From Geobacter sp. AOG2 (GTDB lineage Bacteria > Desulfobacterota > Desulfuromonadia > Geobacterales > Pseudopelobacteraceae), in contig NZ_BLJA01000001.1 of the NCBI RefSeq assembly GCF_019972295.1, forward strand, positions 2,794,158-2,858,157: a DNA stretch of 64,000 nt, read 5' to 3'. The first letter of the stretch is position 1, and each line of letters opens with the position of its first letter. Below, piece by piece: positions 1 to 8,599 of this stretch. Made by a program: the position numbers and the translations under genes. The notes beneath the pieces are model-generated. The model was not told the origin of the DNA. It saw only the letters and a program-made list of their open reading frames with translations, and ran no database searches.

Positions 1-289
1 AGGCCATCAGGTCCACGTTGTCCGTGGTCAGGCGGAACCAGGGGCGGGCCTGGGAGGTCATGCCGGCGTGCATGCCGGACTTGAGCGTGCGCAGGGCCGT
101 GGTGGCGCAGGAATTGACGATCTTGTCGTTGGCCTTGACCCCCTTGTTGCGGTCGATGACCAGATAGCGGCCCGTGCGGGGGGAGAGGAAATCAGTGAGC
201 TCCCGCCAATGGGGGATAAAGGAACTCCGCTCCTGTTTCAGCTCTCCCAGCCTGCGGGCGACCTGCTCGCGTACCGATTCTTCTGCCAT
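1..289 (-). CDS. Phage head-to-tail connecting (portal) protein, 5' end only
   Basis: The gene starts at an ATG at 289 and runs off the left edge, so only about 96 residues are visible. Translated by hand, the piece has the N-terminal pattern of the podovirus head-tail connector family (PF12236): an Arg/Leu/Glu-rich helix, PHWRELTDFLSPRTGRYL, then IVNSCATTALRTLKSGMHAG and TSQARPWFRL. In phages of this kind the protein forms the dodecameric portal ring through which DNA enters and leaves the capsid. The next gene upstream (508-699) is a typical phage companion. No terminase or capsid gene is in the window, so whether the prophage is intact must be judged from sequence to the left. Confidence 0.75.
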   Translation of the reverse strand, partial: MAEESVREQVARRLGELKQERSSFIPHWRELTDFLSPRTGRYLVIDRNKGVKANDKIVNSCATTALRTLKSGMHAGMTSQARPWFRLTTDNVDLMA

Positions 290-349
290 GGAAATGCGCT
301 CCTGTCGTCGCGACGGTGCTTGATTAACAACCGAAAGAATAGAACCACC

Positions 350-479
350 CCGCCACAGAGACACGGAGACACAGAGGAAACCAGAAACAAGACATACAAA
401 AAGCAACAACGATTCCTGATTATGGTTTTACCCCAAAAAGTCTTTCGCCTTTCTCTGTGTCTCCGTGTCTCTGTGGCGG
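350..479. repeat. 130-bp element with perfect 27-bp inverted arms
   Basis: The left arm (350-376, CCGCCACAGAGACACGG...) is the exact reverse complement of the right arm (453-479). A 76-bp loop lies between. The element sits between the two phage genes and holds no convincing gene. The arms are a quasi-repeat of ACACGGAGACACAGAG type, a sequence I associate with dispersed repeats in environmental Proteobacteria. Its insertion separates the small phage gene from the portal gene. Confidence 0.7.
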
Positions 480-507
480 ATGTCGATTTTGCCTCTGGTT
501 TTTACGT

Positions 508-699
508 CTACTGCCCCAAGAGTGTCTTGCTGACCGTGGGGGCCTGTGCCGTCACCCCCTGCGCTCCGGTCAGGATCGTATTGCTGGCCGCCATCCTCCG
601 GCGCAGGCGTTCCGAATCCCTGGCCGCCACCACCCCGGCATCCTGTTCCTCCGGCGCCGGCGTCACCACCGGCGCGCTGGGCGCTCCTCCTCCGCACAT
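508..699 (-). CDS. Small phage structural protein (MCGGG-type), 63 aa
   Basis: The start is the ATG at 699, preceded by GGGAGG at a good distance; a longer reading to 792 has no ribosome site. The product begins MCGGGAPSAPVV, has a Pro/Ala-rich N-terminus, an Arg-rich middle (RDSERLRRRMAA) and ends in a STILTG-like element (NTILTGAQGV) and KTLLGQ. Small proteins of this design lie next to the portal gene in many podoviruses and prophages. Their exact job is not known to me; virion-associated is the usual guess. It is transcribed towards the portal gene with the inverted-repeat element in between. Confidence 0.6.
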   Translation of the reverse strand: MCGGGAPSAPVVTPAPEEQDAGVVAARDSERLRRRMAASNTILTGAQGVTAQAPTVSKTLLGQ

Positions 700-830
700 A
701 TGGGCCTCCCGTGACGTGTTGTGTTTTTGTAATGCCATCAAAACAAAAAACGGAGATTGCGTCCATGCCGCAACCCCCATGTCTTTCCCCAAAAACGTCG
801 GGGTTGGTGGGAGAGAGTCGATTTTTTTTC

Positions 831-1133
831 TTACATCCGGTTTCGGGAAACAAAAAAGGCGGCCGATTGGCCGCCTTGAGGGTTGGGTATCATGTCCCTT
901 GAATATACTGTTTGCCCATTGACCACTAATGACGTAAGCGCGGGAAGCTTGTTCTCAATACAATACTGTTGAATCGGCCTCAATATGTCACCAATGCCCG
1001 GCGTCATCATACCTGTTGCCTTGGCAATCAAATCATACGTGAGGATTTGGCGATTACGCGCTGCAAGAACAAGAATCGCCCACAGTTGTTGCGCTCTCTC
1101 TTCGCGAGTTTCATGTTCAATCCCTCTAGTCAA
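831..1133 (-). pseudogene. Truncated small hypothetical gene reading through its own terminator
   Basis: The reading frame opens at a TTG (1133) directly after an in-frame stop and has no clear ribosome site. Residues about 15-65 (LWAILVLAARNRQILTYDLI, YCIENKLPALTSLVVN) resemble a small hypothetical family seen in phages and genomic islands in which an LTY..LA element and a PPLT.lVVN element are conserved. After this conserved part the frame continues through the hairpin at 856-877, giving the tail GGQSAAFFV, which is just translated terminator. I infer that the true C-terminus was lost by deletion. Function unknown. Confidence 0.45.
856..877 (-). terminator. Intrinsic terminator
   Basis: AAGGCGGCC-GATT-GGCCGCCTT hairpin, followed on the minus strand by TTTTTTG. 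It lies inside the open frame of the broken gene 831-1133. Confidence 0.8.
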
Positions 1134-1147
1134 TCCCTAAACAGGGC

Positions 1148-1795
1148 TCAAAACCGGTAACGTATCGCCATCTGGCCGATATGGGTCGCAAATTCCTGTT
1201 TTCCAGCCGAATAGGTGTTCACGGCAACATCATCGGTTGCAAAATAACGGTACCCGGCATCCAGGCTTATTCTCGGGGTCACGGCATAGGCAATCCCGCA
1301 ACCGAGCTGATACGCCAGCACTGTATCCGAGGTACCGGCATTGAGATTCGACGTATTACGGTTATCCACGATATAGAGATTGTCTTGTTTCGTATCCATG
1401 AAAGCGACTCCGAGGCCCCCGCCGAGATAAGGCGTCACGCCGTGGGGCAGCTTCACGTCGTAGAAGAGATTGGTCAGGACCGACACGGACGTGATATCGC
1501 TCAGATAATGCACGCTATCGCCGCCCATCTTGAGAGCATTCGTGTCCGCATGCCGATAGGCCACCTCAAGCTCGGTACGGAGATTGTTGTCAAAGGCATA
1601 GCCCACTGCGCCACTGACCGAATAGCCGGTATCGTAGGAGAGCTGATAGCTCCCCGACGAGTCATGTACCTCGGAGTCCGGCACCACGAATACGCCGGCG
1701 CCGACGCTGACGTACGGCCCGGTATCGGAGGCAAAGGCTGCGGTGGCGGACATGGCGGCAACAACGGCGGCAATCATTACGGACAGCAACTTCAT
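1148..1795 (-). CDS. Outer-membrane beta-barrel protein, OmpA-like/opacity-type, 215 aa
   Basis: The start is the ATG at 1795 (MKLLSVMIAAVV), 9 nt after AAGGGG; other ATGs upstream lack spacing. Residues 1-22 are a signal peptide ending AFA. The rest is a run of amphipathic beta strands with YVSVGAGVFVVPD near the N-terminus, GYSVSGAVGYAFD, ELEVAYRHADTN, VTPYLGGGLGVAF and a C-terminal strand ending in aromatic YRF, which is the Bam recognition signature. This fits the 8-stranded OmpA_membrane/Omp_b-brl families. Such proteins are structural or adhesive; no substrate can be named. It is a single gene under its own repeated promoter module (1886-2012). Confidence 0.8.
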   Translation of the reverse strand: MKLLSVMIAAVVAAMSATAAFASDTGPYVSVGAGVFVVPDSEVHDSSGSYQLSYDTGYSVSGAVGYAFDNNLRTELEVAYRHADTNALKMGGDSVHYLSDITSVSVLTNLFYDVKLPHGVTPYLGGGLGVAFMDTKQDNLYIVDNRNTSNLNAGTSDTVLAYQLGCGIAYAVTPRISLDAGYRYFATDDVAVNTYSAGKQEFATHIGQMAIRYRF

Positions 1796-1885
1796 GCGGA
1801 TCATCCCCTTTTCCTGAAAAGTCCTGAGTTTTAGGGCTCCGTTCTCACCAAAACCAGCAAGCGTCACCCACGTTCCAGCCCTCCC

Positions 1886-1944
1886 CTTCTACACCCCCAA
1901 AAACCCAATTTCAACGCAAAATCAAAGTGTTAATAAAATTAACA
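1886..1944 (-). promoter_or_regulatory. Repeated promoter module A: dyad + TTGAAA-N17-TAGAAG
   Basis: On the minus strand the dyad TGTTAATAAAATTAACA (1944-1928) is followed after 13 bp by TTGAAA (1914-1909), 17 bp, then TAGAAG (1891-1886). The same arrangement recurs before six other genes in the window. The dyad centre would be near -57, a position typical of activators that contact RNA polymerase. It drives the OmpA-like gene. Confidence 0.65.
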
Positions 1945-1987
1945 TAAAACCGCCCATCCCCTATCCCCCTGTTTTCACATAAAAAAA

Positions 1988-2012
1988 GGCACCCGAAACC
2001 TGCCCGGATGCC
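1988..2012 (-). terminator. Intrinsic terminator of the HDOD gene, repeated family
   Basis: GGCATCCGGG / CCGGGTGCC-like hairpin with a T-run on the minus strand. It directly follows the HDOD gene stop and belongs to the same conserved block found at 3496, 7098, 18759 and 26372. Confidence 0.8.
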
Positions 2013-2058
2013 TTCTGTTGTGTCATTTCGATACGAAAAAAGTTTTACGGATGCATTC

Positions 2059-2949
2059 CTACCCGGTCCCGCCCGGAGCCGTTTCCAGGTAACCACCGTC
2101 GTCGATGCCCCCGATTAAACTGCACAAATAGCCGCTGTCATCGACCTCCAGCAGCTCCATTTCCGCCTTGAAATCATTGACCGCCGCGCTATCATCCGCC
2201 GCATCGGCCGACAGGATTCCCCGCTCCATGGATTCATGCACTTTACTCGACAACCTGACGGCAGCGACCAGATAATCGTTTGAACCGCATTGCCAATCAT
2301 CGATGCACAGCCTTTCTATGGCATTTGCATATATATCCGGCAAATTAAGGCTGGCCATCACCCTCAAACCCTGTTCAATGTTAAGTTCATCAAGCATTTC
2401 ATCTATTATGGCATTGCCGGGACGGAGCATATCGGTTGTAATCAGCCAGTCGATTACTTTCAGGAGATAGAGCTTGCCGATGTCGTGTAACAACCCGGCC
2501 AGGTACACTTCATCGGGGTCCAGTTCCGGCATATTCTTGTCATGCCTTATCTTGAATGCCAAAGCGGCGCTCGCATTTGCTACGGCATAACAATGCCGCC
2601 ACAGATTTGTCATATAGGTGTTGATGTTTTGGTTATTCGATCTTGTCGTTGCCAAGCTGGCAGCAAAAGCCAGGTTTACTATCTGTTGCGATCCGAGCCT
2701 GATTACGGCGTTCCTGATCGTAGTAATCGGCATTTTACCTGAATTATACGCGCTGTTGGCATATCTGAGCATTTCGGACGCCAATGCCTGGTCTTCATGG
2801 ATCAGATCGACTATATCGTTTATCTCATACGTCTGTTCCTTCATCTTTTGGTGCAACTGTAGCGCTATCCTATTGAAGACAGGGATCACAACAGGCTGGG
2901 AACTCAGGATGTCTTTGACAAGTTTCGGTATATTCGACATAGGAATCAT
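2059..2949 (-). CDS. HDOD domain signalling protein, 296 aa
   Basis: The whole chain fits an HDOD domain (PF08668), a catalytically degenerate relative of HD phosphohydrolases: VIPVFNRIALQL, a QALASEMLRYANSA helix, NAVIRLGSQQIVNLAF, and LAGLLHDIGKLYLL, which does keep the HD pair. HDOD proteins act as signalling or scaffold modules in motility, stress and c-di-GMP control. The ATG overlaps the stop of the receiver gene upstream (ATGA), so both are translated together and probably work together: the phosphorylated receiver is likely to control the HDOD protein. Which process is controlled is not visible. Confidence 0.85.
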   Translation of the reverse strand: MIPMSNIPKLVKDILSSQPVVIPVFNRIALQLHQKMKEQTYEINDIVDLIHEDQALASEMLRYANSAYNSGKMPITTIRNAVIRLGSQQIVNLAFAASLATTRSNNQNINTYMTNLWRHCYAVANASAALAFKIRHDKNMPELDPDEVYLAGLLHDIGKLYLLKVIDWLITTDMLRPGNAIIDEMLDELNIEQGLRVMASLNLPDIYANAIERLCIDDWQCGSNDYLVAAVRLSSKVHESMERGILSADAADDSAAVNDFKAEMELLEVDDSGYLCSLIGGIDDGGYLETAPGGTG

Positions 2950-3314
2950 ACCCCGTAAACATTCGTCAGTATGGCGTGCAACTCGCTAAAACTGAATGGC
3001 TTGAACAAGTAACTATAGCGGCTTTTGCCCAAGTACTGTCCGGCAGCGCTATCCCCGGTTTGCGCCGTAATAAAGACAATGGGGATGTCATAGGTTTCCG
3101 TATAGGTGCTTAACGCGTTGGCCGTGTCAAAACCGTTCCAGCCCGGCATCATTACGTCCAGCAGAATAATGTCCGGCAAGAATTTCCGGGCTTTTTCGCA
3201 CCCCGCCCTGCCGTCGTTGGCCGTTTCCACCTGATATCCGCGTGACGTAAGCTCCAGCACGAGCAGGTCGACAATCTGCTGTTCATCATCAATTACCAGG
3301 ATTTTCTTTGTCAT
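2946..3314 (-). CDS. Single-domain response regulator, 122 aa
   Basis: Starting at the ATG at 3314 gives MTKKILVIDDE. The receiver has the acidic pair D9/D10, phospho-acceptor D53 in IILLDVMMPG, T83 in VFITAQTG and K105 in YLFKPFSF. There is no output domain, so the signal must pass to a partner; the HDOD gene overlaps by 4 nt and is the obvious candidate. No histidine kinase is adjacent. Confidence 0.9.
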   Translation of the reverse strand: MTKKILVIDDEQQIVDLLVLELTSRGYQVETANDGRAGCEKARKFLPDIILLDVMMPGWNGFDTANALSTYTETYDIPIVFITAQTGDSAAGQYLGKSRYSYLFKPFSFSELHAILTNVYGV

Positions 3315-3375
3315 GAAGGCGCCTTTCTTGCCGTCAGCCTCGGTGCAGCGACTCTCCAACACGAAATTAGAGGAA

Positions 3376-3404
3376 ATTATAATATAAGCAAGCTGGTCTG
3401 TCCA
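3376..3404 (-). promoter_or_regulatory. Sigma70-type promoter for receiver-HDOD operon
   Basis: TGGACA (3404-3399), 17 bp, TATAAT (3381-3376) on the minus strand. Here the conserved terminator block (3496-3520) is present upstream but the TGTTAA dyad and TTGAAA promoter are absent, so this operon is outside the repeated module. Confidence 0.6.
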
Positions 3405-3495
3405 TTGCCGGCATACAATTACCTGCCGGCAAAAATCACATGGCGCCGCCCTGCACCCTTCCCGCCTTTTATCCCCCTGTTTTCACATTAAAAAA

Positions 3496-3520
3496 GGCAC
3501 CCGGAACCGGCCCGGATGCC
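3496..3520 (-). terminator. Intrinsic terminator of the FG-GAP lipoprotein gene
   Basis: Same hairpin family as 1988-2012 (GGCATCCGGG...CCGGGTGCC then T-run on the minus strand), including the flanking GTATCGAAATGA and AATGTGAAAACAGGGGG words. Confidence 0.8.
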
Positions 3521-3591
3521 CTTGATTGCATCATTTCGATACAAAAAATGTTTCAAGAGAGCGCAACGTCAGGTGCGCCCCCCTGCCCTTG

Positions 3592-6500
3592 CTACTCGAA
3601 CTGGTACAGCACCGGATCGGAACCGATGAAGATATCCTGGCGACCGTTGCCGTTGACATCCTTCACGGCAATACTGTTGTTCTTCCCCAGGTTGGTGCCA
3701 AGGGATGAACTCCGCCATTTCAGTCCCCCCTGGGCATCCAGAATGGACAGCACCCCGTTGCTGGCCACGAGCCATTCCTGGTTGCCGTCGCCCTTCAGAT
3801 CCGCGATGCGCAGGGCGTCAATCGACGTCGTGCCATAGGTGAAAACGACCTTCTTGACAGCAAAGGTTACGCCGTCGTAGACATCGATATACCCCTTGTC
3901 GCGTCCGACCAGGACTTCGGGGAACCCGTCCCCGTCCACGTCCGCCACTTCCAGGGCCCGGGCGGGGGTTGTAATCAGCTTTTTCTGAACGTGGGTCACC
4001 CCGTCGTAGACGATCAGGCTTTTGTCGGTCATGGTGAGGATGATATCCGGGTGGCCGTCCTTATCCAGGTCGGCAACCTTTATACTGTAGACACCCCACG
4101 AGCTCCCGCCCAGATCGACACTGCGCCATTTTTCCTGCATCGTGACGCCATCGAAAGCAATCAGGTACATGCCTGTTGCCTCAGAAGTGGCAATCCCCGT
4201 GCCCGCAACGACCTCCACCTTGCCGTCATTGTCCACATCACCCGTGGTGACAGCCGAGAAAAAGCTGCCGTTGTATCGGGCGCTCTGACGTTTCAGGGTG
4301 CCGGTCGCGCCGTCGTAGATACTGACGAAGCCGTCGTACGTGTATGAAGAACTGACAACAATCTCGGCACTGCCGTCCCCATCCACATCGCCGATGCTCA
4401 CCGCCCGGTGGTTTCCCATCCAGTCGTACTCTCCCAGAGCCACTTGGTATTTCAGGGCATGAGTCACAGCGTTGAAAACATTGATTATTCCACCACTAAT
4501 GCTGCTGAAGCTGGAATTGGAAACCATAACGATATCGTCCGTGCCATCGTTGTCCACGTCACCCACGGCCACGGTGTTCAAACCATAGAGATCCAGATCC
4601 TGCCACTTGATCGTACCGGTCAACAGGTCTGCTACGTACAGGAAATCACCCCCGGCACCCCACAGCAGTTCCTTTTTGCCGTCCAGGTCCACATCCCCCA
4701 GAGCGATGCCGGAAACGCCGTGTTCGGGATTGGCGACGGCCCACCTTTCGCTATGGGTAAGCACATCCACGGCATGGACCTTGCCCCATTGGCCGTCGCC
4801 GTAGACGATCTCGGGGATACCGTCTCCATCGGCATCAACGACCGTGACGGCGCCGATATCCTGACTGGTTGCGATCTCCCAGGCCGGCGACTGGAGGTCG
4901 GCGTCGAAGATGGTGATCTTGTACCAGGAAGAGGCGCCGACGATCTCCTGCATGCCGTCGCCGTCCAGGTCCGCCAGCCGGACCTTGCTGCCGAAGCTGT
5001 TGGCGTAGGACCATTTGACTGCGCCGGTCTGGCCGTTCAGCACGTACCCCTTGCCGCCGTAAGTGGTGGTGACGATCTCCGGGGCTGCGTCGGCATCCAC
5101 GTTGCCCACGGCGATGGAGGTGCCGCCGCCCGAGGCGACGCTCCACTTCACTGCGCCGGTCTGGCCGTCGTAGACGTACACGCCGCTGCCGTTGCTGGCG
5201 GCGATCTCCCGGGCGCCGTCGCCGTCCAGATCGGCCACGGCAATATCGCTCAACGAGGTGATGATGTGCAGGGTGCGGATCTCCTGAAGGGTCGGCCCGT
5301 CGTAGATATGGACGGTGCCGTCCGCCATGGCGACGACCACATCATCCTTGCCGTCACCGTTCATATCGGCCAGCAGGATACGGGCGATAGTGACCCCATA
5401 CAAGGGGCTGCGCCACACCTGGTCGTACCCGCCGCTCGCGTTCTTCCGGACGACGTACCAGGCGGAATTGCCGGCGAATCCGCTGATAGACGCGCCGGCG
5501 ATGATCTCCGGCGTCCCGTCGCCGTCCAGGTCGGCGGTGTACAGCCCTGCCTGGCCGATGTACGTGCCGTAGCTCCCGTATTGCCACTGTTGCGCCACAT
5601 AGGCCGGGTCGCTGGCTGTCACAGGCGTCACGGTGATGGTCACCGTATCCGCCGGGCTGGAAGATCTGCCGTCATACACCGTCAGGCTCAGCACATAGGT
5701 GCCTTGGGTAGTGGCGTCGAAGGAGGGGGTGGCGGTGCTGGCGCCGGTCAGTGTCGGATAGGCGGGGCCGCTGACAACGCTCCAGGTATAGGTGAGCGGA
5801 TCGCCGTCCGCGTCGCTGCTGGCGCTGCCGTCGAGATGGACTATGCTATACTGGCTGACGCTCTGGTCGGGACCGGCATTGGCCACGGGGGGGGTATTGA
5901 TGGGGGGCGTGGCATTGGAGGCCTCGGTGGTCTGCCAATCAGCCGTGCCGTCGCCGGTGGTATCCGCCTCGAACAGCATGGTGGTGCTCCGGAAGCTCAT
6001 GCGGACCCACCGGCTGCCGTTGCCGCTGAAGGTCAGCGTTCCCTGGTAGGGCCAACTGGTGTTGTACACGGCAACGAGCGGCGTCCCGGTGGTCAGTTCC
6101 ACATAGCCGCTGTTGTGGTCATAGTAGCGCCCGGCAATGGTCTGGGTGAGGCTGGCGGGACCGTAGACGGTGGTCACTTCATAATTGCGGAACCAGTACG
6201 TCTTGGCGCCGCTCACAAGGACCATGTTCATGGAGAGGGTCTCGGTGATTGACGTGCCGTAGACGAAGCCCCACGACAGCGAGCCGGTCAGGGTGAAGGC
6301 CGAGGAGGAGGTGCGGAACGACAGCGAACGGAACGACAGGGTAAACCGGGTGTAGCGACTCCGGCTGGCGTCCAGGGTGCCGAGCACATCCGTGGTGCCG
6401 TCGATGGTGACGCCGTTCGAGGTGAAGCCTTGGTAATTGATGGTTCCGAAAAAGCTGCCGTCGGCGTCGTTGACGTCCAGGGTATAGCTGGCCGTCCCGC

Positions 6501-6939
6501 CGTTGTCGCCCGGGATCTGGAACGTGACGCTCCGGGCCACCTTCGCGGCCGGGGCGGTGGACGGCGTGGCAGTATGCCGTTGGGCGGCCTTCTGCGGCAC
6601 ATCCACCCGCCGCACCGACTGCTTGAGTATCTGGGTTATTTCGAAGATAGTCGGACCGCCGGCGCTGCCTTCGGCGGCGCTATCGGCGCTTGCCTTGGCT
6701 GTGGCCCCATGTATGTCAGAGGCGATCATGGTGCCGGCAAACCCGCTCATGGCAAGCCCTTCGGCGTTTGTCGCCGTCACTACGGCCTGGGTGGTGGTGC
6801 CGGTATAGGTGGACGACGGATCGACCAGTTGGCCCGATTTAGCGCTGTCGCCGCCACCGCCGCTGCATCCCGCCAGCAGGAACGTCAGGCAGCATAACAG
6901 GGAAATACCGGACATCCGGATACGTGCAGCGTTCGACAT
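3592..6939 (-). CDS. Giant FG-GAP/VCBS-repeat lipoprotein with PKD domain, 1115 aa
   Basis: The start is the ATG at 6939, preceded by CAGGAGG; the promoter -10 at 6996-7001 rules out the longer reading. Residues 1-25 are a lipoprotein signal (SLLCCLTFLLAGC, Cys25). Residues about 30-345 are an unassigned beta-rich region. Residues about 350-440 form a PKD/Ig-like domain (ANAGPDQSVSQ, LDGSASSDADGDPLTYTW). From about 450 to the end run about 14 FG-GAP/VCBS blades with calcium-type loops such as ADLDGDGTPE, GDVDNDGTDD and DVNGNGRQD, i.e. two integrin-like beta propellers. It is probably surface exposed and used for binding polymers, cells or minerals; the ligand cannot be named. It is a single gene with its own module promoter. 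Confidence 0.85.
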   Translation of the reverse strand: MSNAARIRMSGISLLCCLTFLLAGCSGGGGDSAKSGQLVDPSSTYTGTTTQAVVTATNAEGLAMSGFAGTMIASDIHGATAKASADSAAEGSAGGPTIFEITQILKQSVRRVDVPQKAAQRHTATPSTAPAAKVARSVTFQIPGDNGGTASYTLDVNDADGSFFGTINYQGFTSNGVTIDGTTDVLGTLDASRSRYTRFTLSFRSLSFRTSSSAFTLTGSLSWGFVYGTSITETLSMNMVLVSGAKTYWFRNYEVTTVYGPASLTQTIAGRYYDHNSGYVELTTGTPLVAVYNTSWPYQGTLTFSGNGSRWVRMSFRSTTMLFEADTTGDGTADWQTTEASNATPPINTPPVANAGPDQSVSQYSIVHLDGSASSDADGDPLTYTWSVVSGPAYPTLTGASTATPSFDATTQGTYVLSLTVYDGRSSSPADTVTITVTPVTASDPAYVAQQWQYGSYGTYIGQAGLYTADLDGDGTPEIIAGASISGFAGNSAWYVVRKNASGGYDQVWRSPLYGVTIARILLADMNGDGKDDVVVAMADGTVHIYDGPTLQEIRTLHIITSLSDIAVADLDGDGAREIAASNGSGVYVYDGQTGAVKWSVASGGGTSIAVGNVDADAAPEIVTTTYGGKGYVLNGQTGAVKWSYANSFGSKVRLADLDGDGMQEIVGASSWYKITIFDADLQSPAWEIATSQDIGAVTVVDADGDGIPEIVYGDGQWGKVHAVDVLTHSERWAVANPEHGVSGIALGDVDLDGKKELLWGAGGDFLYVADLLTGTIKWQDLDLYGLNTVAVGDVDNDGTDDIVMVSNSSFSSISGGIINVFNAVTHALKYQVALGEYDWMGNHRAVSIGDVDGDGSAEIVVSSSYTYDGFVSIYDGATGTLKRQSARYNGSFFSAVTTGDVDNDGKVEVVAGTGIATSEATGMYLIAFDGVTMQEKWRSVDLGGSSWGVYSIKVADLDKDGHPDIILTMTDKSLIVYDGVTHVQKKLITTPARALEVADVDGDGFPEVLVGRDKGYIDVYDGVTFAVKKVVFTYGTTSIDALRIADLKGDGNQEWLVASNGVLSILDAQGGLKWRSSSLGTNLGKNNSIAVKDVNGNGRQDIFIGSDPVLYQFE

Positions 6940-6995
6940 CAGAGCCTCCTGTCCAGTGAAGGGGGTAGATTGTGCACCAACTATGAAACAACCTC

Positions 6996-7054
6996 CTTCT
7001 ACACCCCGCAAAATAGAATTTCAATGCAAAATCAAAGTGTTAAAAAAATTAACA
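6996..7054 (-). promoter_or_regulatory. Repeated promoter module B
   Basis: Dyad TGTTAAAAAAATTAACA at 7054-7038, 13 bp, TTGAAA at 7024-7019, 17 bp, TAGAAG at 7001-6996 on the minus strand. It would start transcription near 6989, 50 nt before the FG-GAP lipoprotein start codon. Confidence 0.65.
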
Positions 7055-7097
7055 TAAAACTGCCAATCCTTTATCTCCTTGTTTTCACATTAAAAAA

Positions 7098-7122
7098 GGC
7101 ACCCGGAACCGGCCCGGATGCC
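7098..7122 (-). terminator. Intrinsic terminator downstream of qorB
   Basis: Hairpin of the repeated GGCATCCGGG/CCGGGTGCC family with TTTTTT on the minus strand, 70 bp after the qorB stop. Confidence 0.8.
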
Positions 7123-7193
7123 CTTGACTGTGTCATTTTGATACAAAATTAGTCGCGCGGGGAGCAGGTAAGCCTGCCCGCAGCTCGACGAAC

Positions 7194-8042
<849 letters not shown>

Positions 8043-8073
8043 GATGAAACTCCTTTCCGCGGTGTTTGACGTA

Positions 8074-8114
8074 TTGTATGGCTTCACCATATCATGTATA
8101 ATTACTTTTAGTAA
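8074..8114 (+). promoter_or_regulatory. qorR promoter with overlapping HxlR-type operator
   Basis: TTGTAT (8074-8079), 17 bp, TATAAT (8097-8102). A perfect dyad TTACT-TTT-AGTAA (8102-8114) covers the end of the -10 and the likely start point. HxlR/YodB-type regulators bind TACT...AGTA dyads of this kind, so autorepression and control of divergent qorB are likely. Confidence 0.55.
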
Positions 8115-8137
8115 GTACGCACAAAAAGGTTAGTACC

Positions 8138-8521
8138 ATGACAAAATCGAAAACCCCGAAACTCTCGGAACTGCTGCGGCGCGGCGAGATCTTTGCCGTG
8201 GAATGCCCCTCGCGGGAGATCCTCAAACACGTCACCAGCCGCTGGGGCGTGCTCGTGCTGGTGGCCCTGATGGGAGGCACGCACCGCTTCAGCGACCTGC
8301 GGCGCAAGGTGGGCGGGGTCAGCGAGAAGATGCTGGCCCAGACGCTGCAATGCCTGGAAAAGGACGGCTTCATCGACCGGGTGTCCTTCCCGGTGGTGCC
8401 GCCCCATGTGGAATATACCCTGACGCCCATGGGCAGGGAGGTCGGCCGGAAGGTGGAATCGCTGGCCGATTGGATAGAGATCAACCTGCCGAAGATCATG
8501 CAGGTGCAGCAGGGGAGGTAA
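8138..8521 (+). CDS. qorR: HxlR-family redox-responsive regulator QorR-like, 127 aa
   Basis: A winged helix of the HxlR family: VECPSREILKHVTSRWGVLV contains the single conserved N-terminal Cys used for redox sensing in YodB/HypR/QorR, then HRFSDLRRKVGGVSEKMLAQ (recognition helix) and GFIDRVSFPVVPPHVEYTLT (wing). It is divergent from qorB and presumably represses it until Cys oxidation or alkylation releases DNA. Confidence 0.85.
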   Translation: MTKSKTPKLSELLRRGEIFAVECPSREILKHVTSRWGVLVLVALMGGTHRFSDLRRKVGGVSEKMLAQTLQCLEKDGFIDRVSFPVVPPHVEYTLTPMGREVGRKVESLADWIEINLPKIMQVQQGR

Positions 8522-8599
8522 CGAGGATCTGTGCGGTAATGGTGTCCCGGATACGGGCACGGCGCGCCTCCGTCCGGGCCGCCCTGCCCCAAAACAGCG

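Noticed and set aside
1928-1944. The dyad as a Rex site
   Set aside because: Rex sites have a 4-bp spacer and outer T/A bases; here the spacer is 5 in all perfect copies, so I do not assign it to Rex.
4408-6252. 614-aa plus-strand open frame
   Set aside because: Antisense of the FG-GAP repeats; no ribosome site and low-complexity product.
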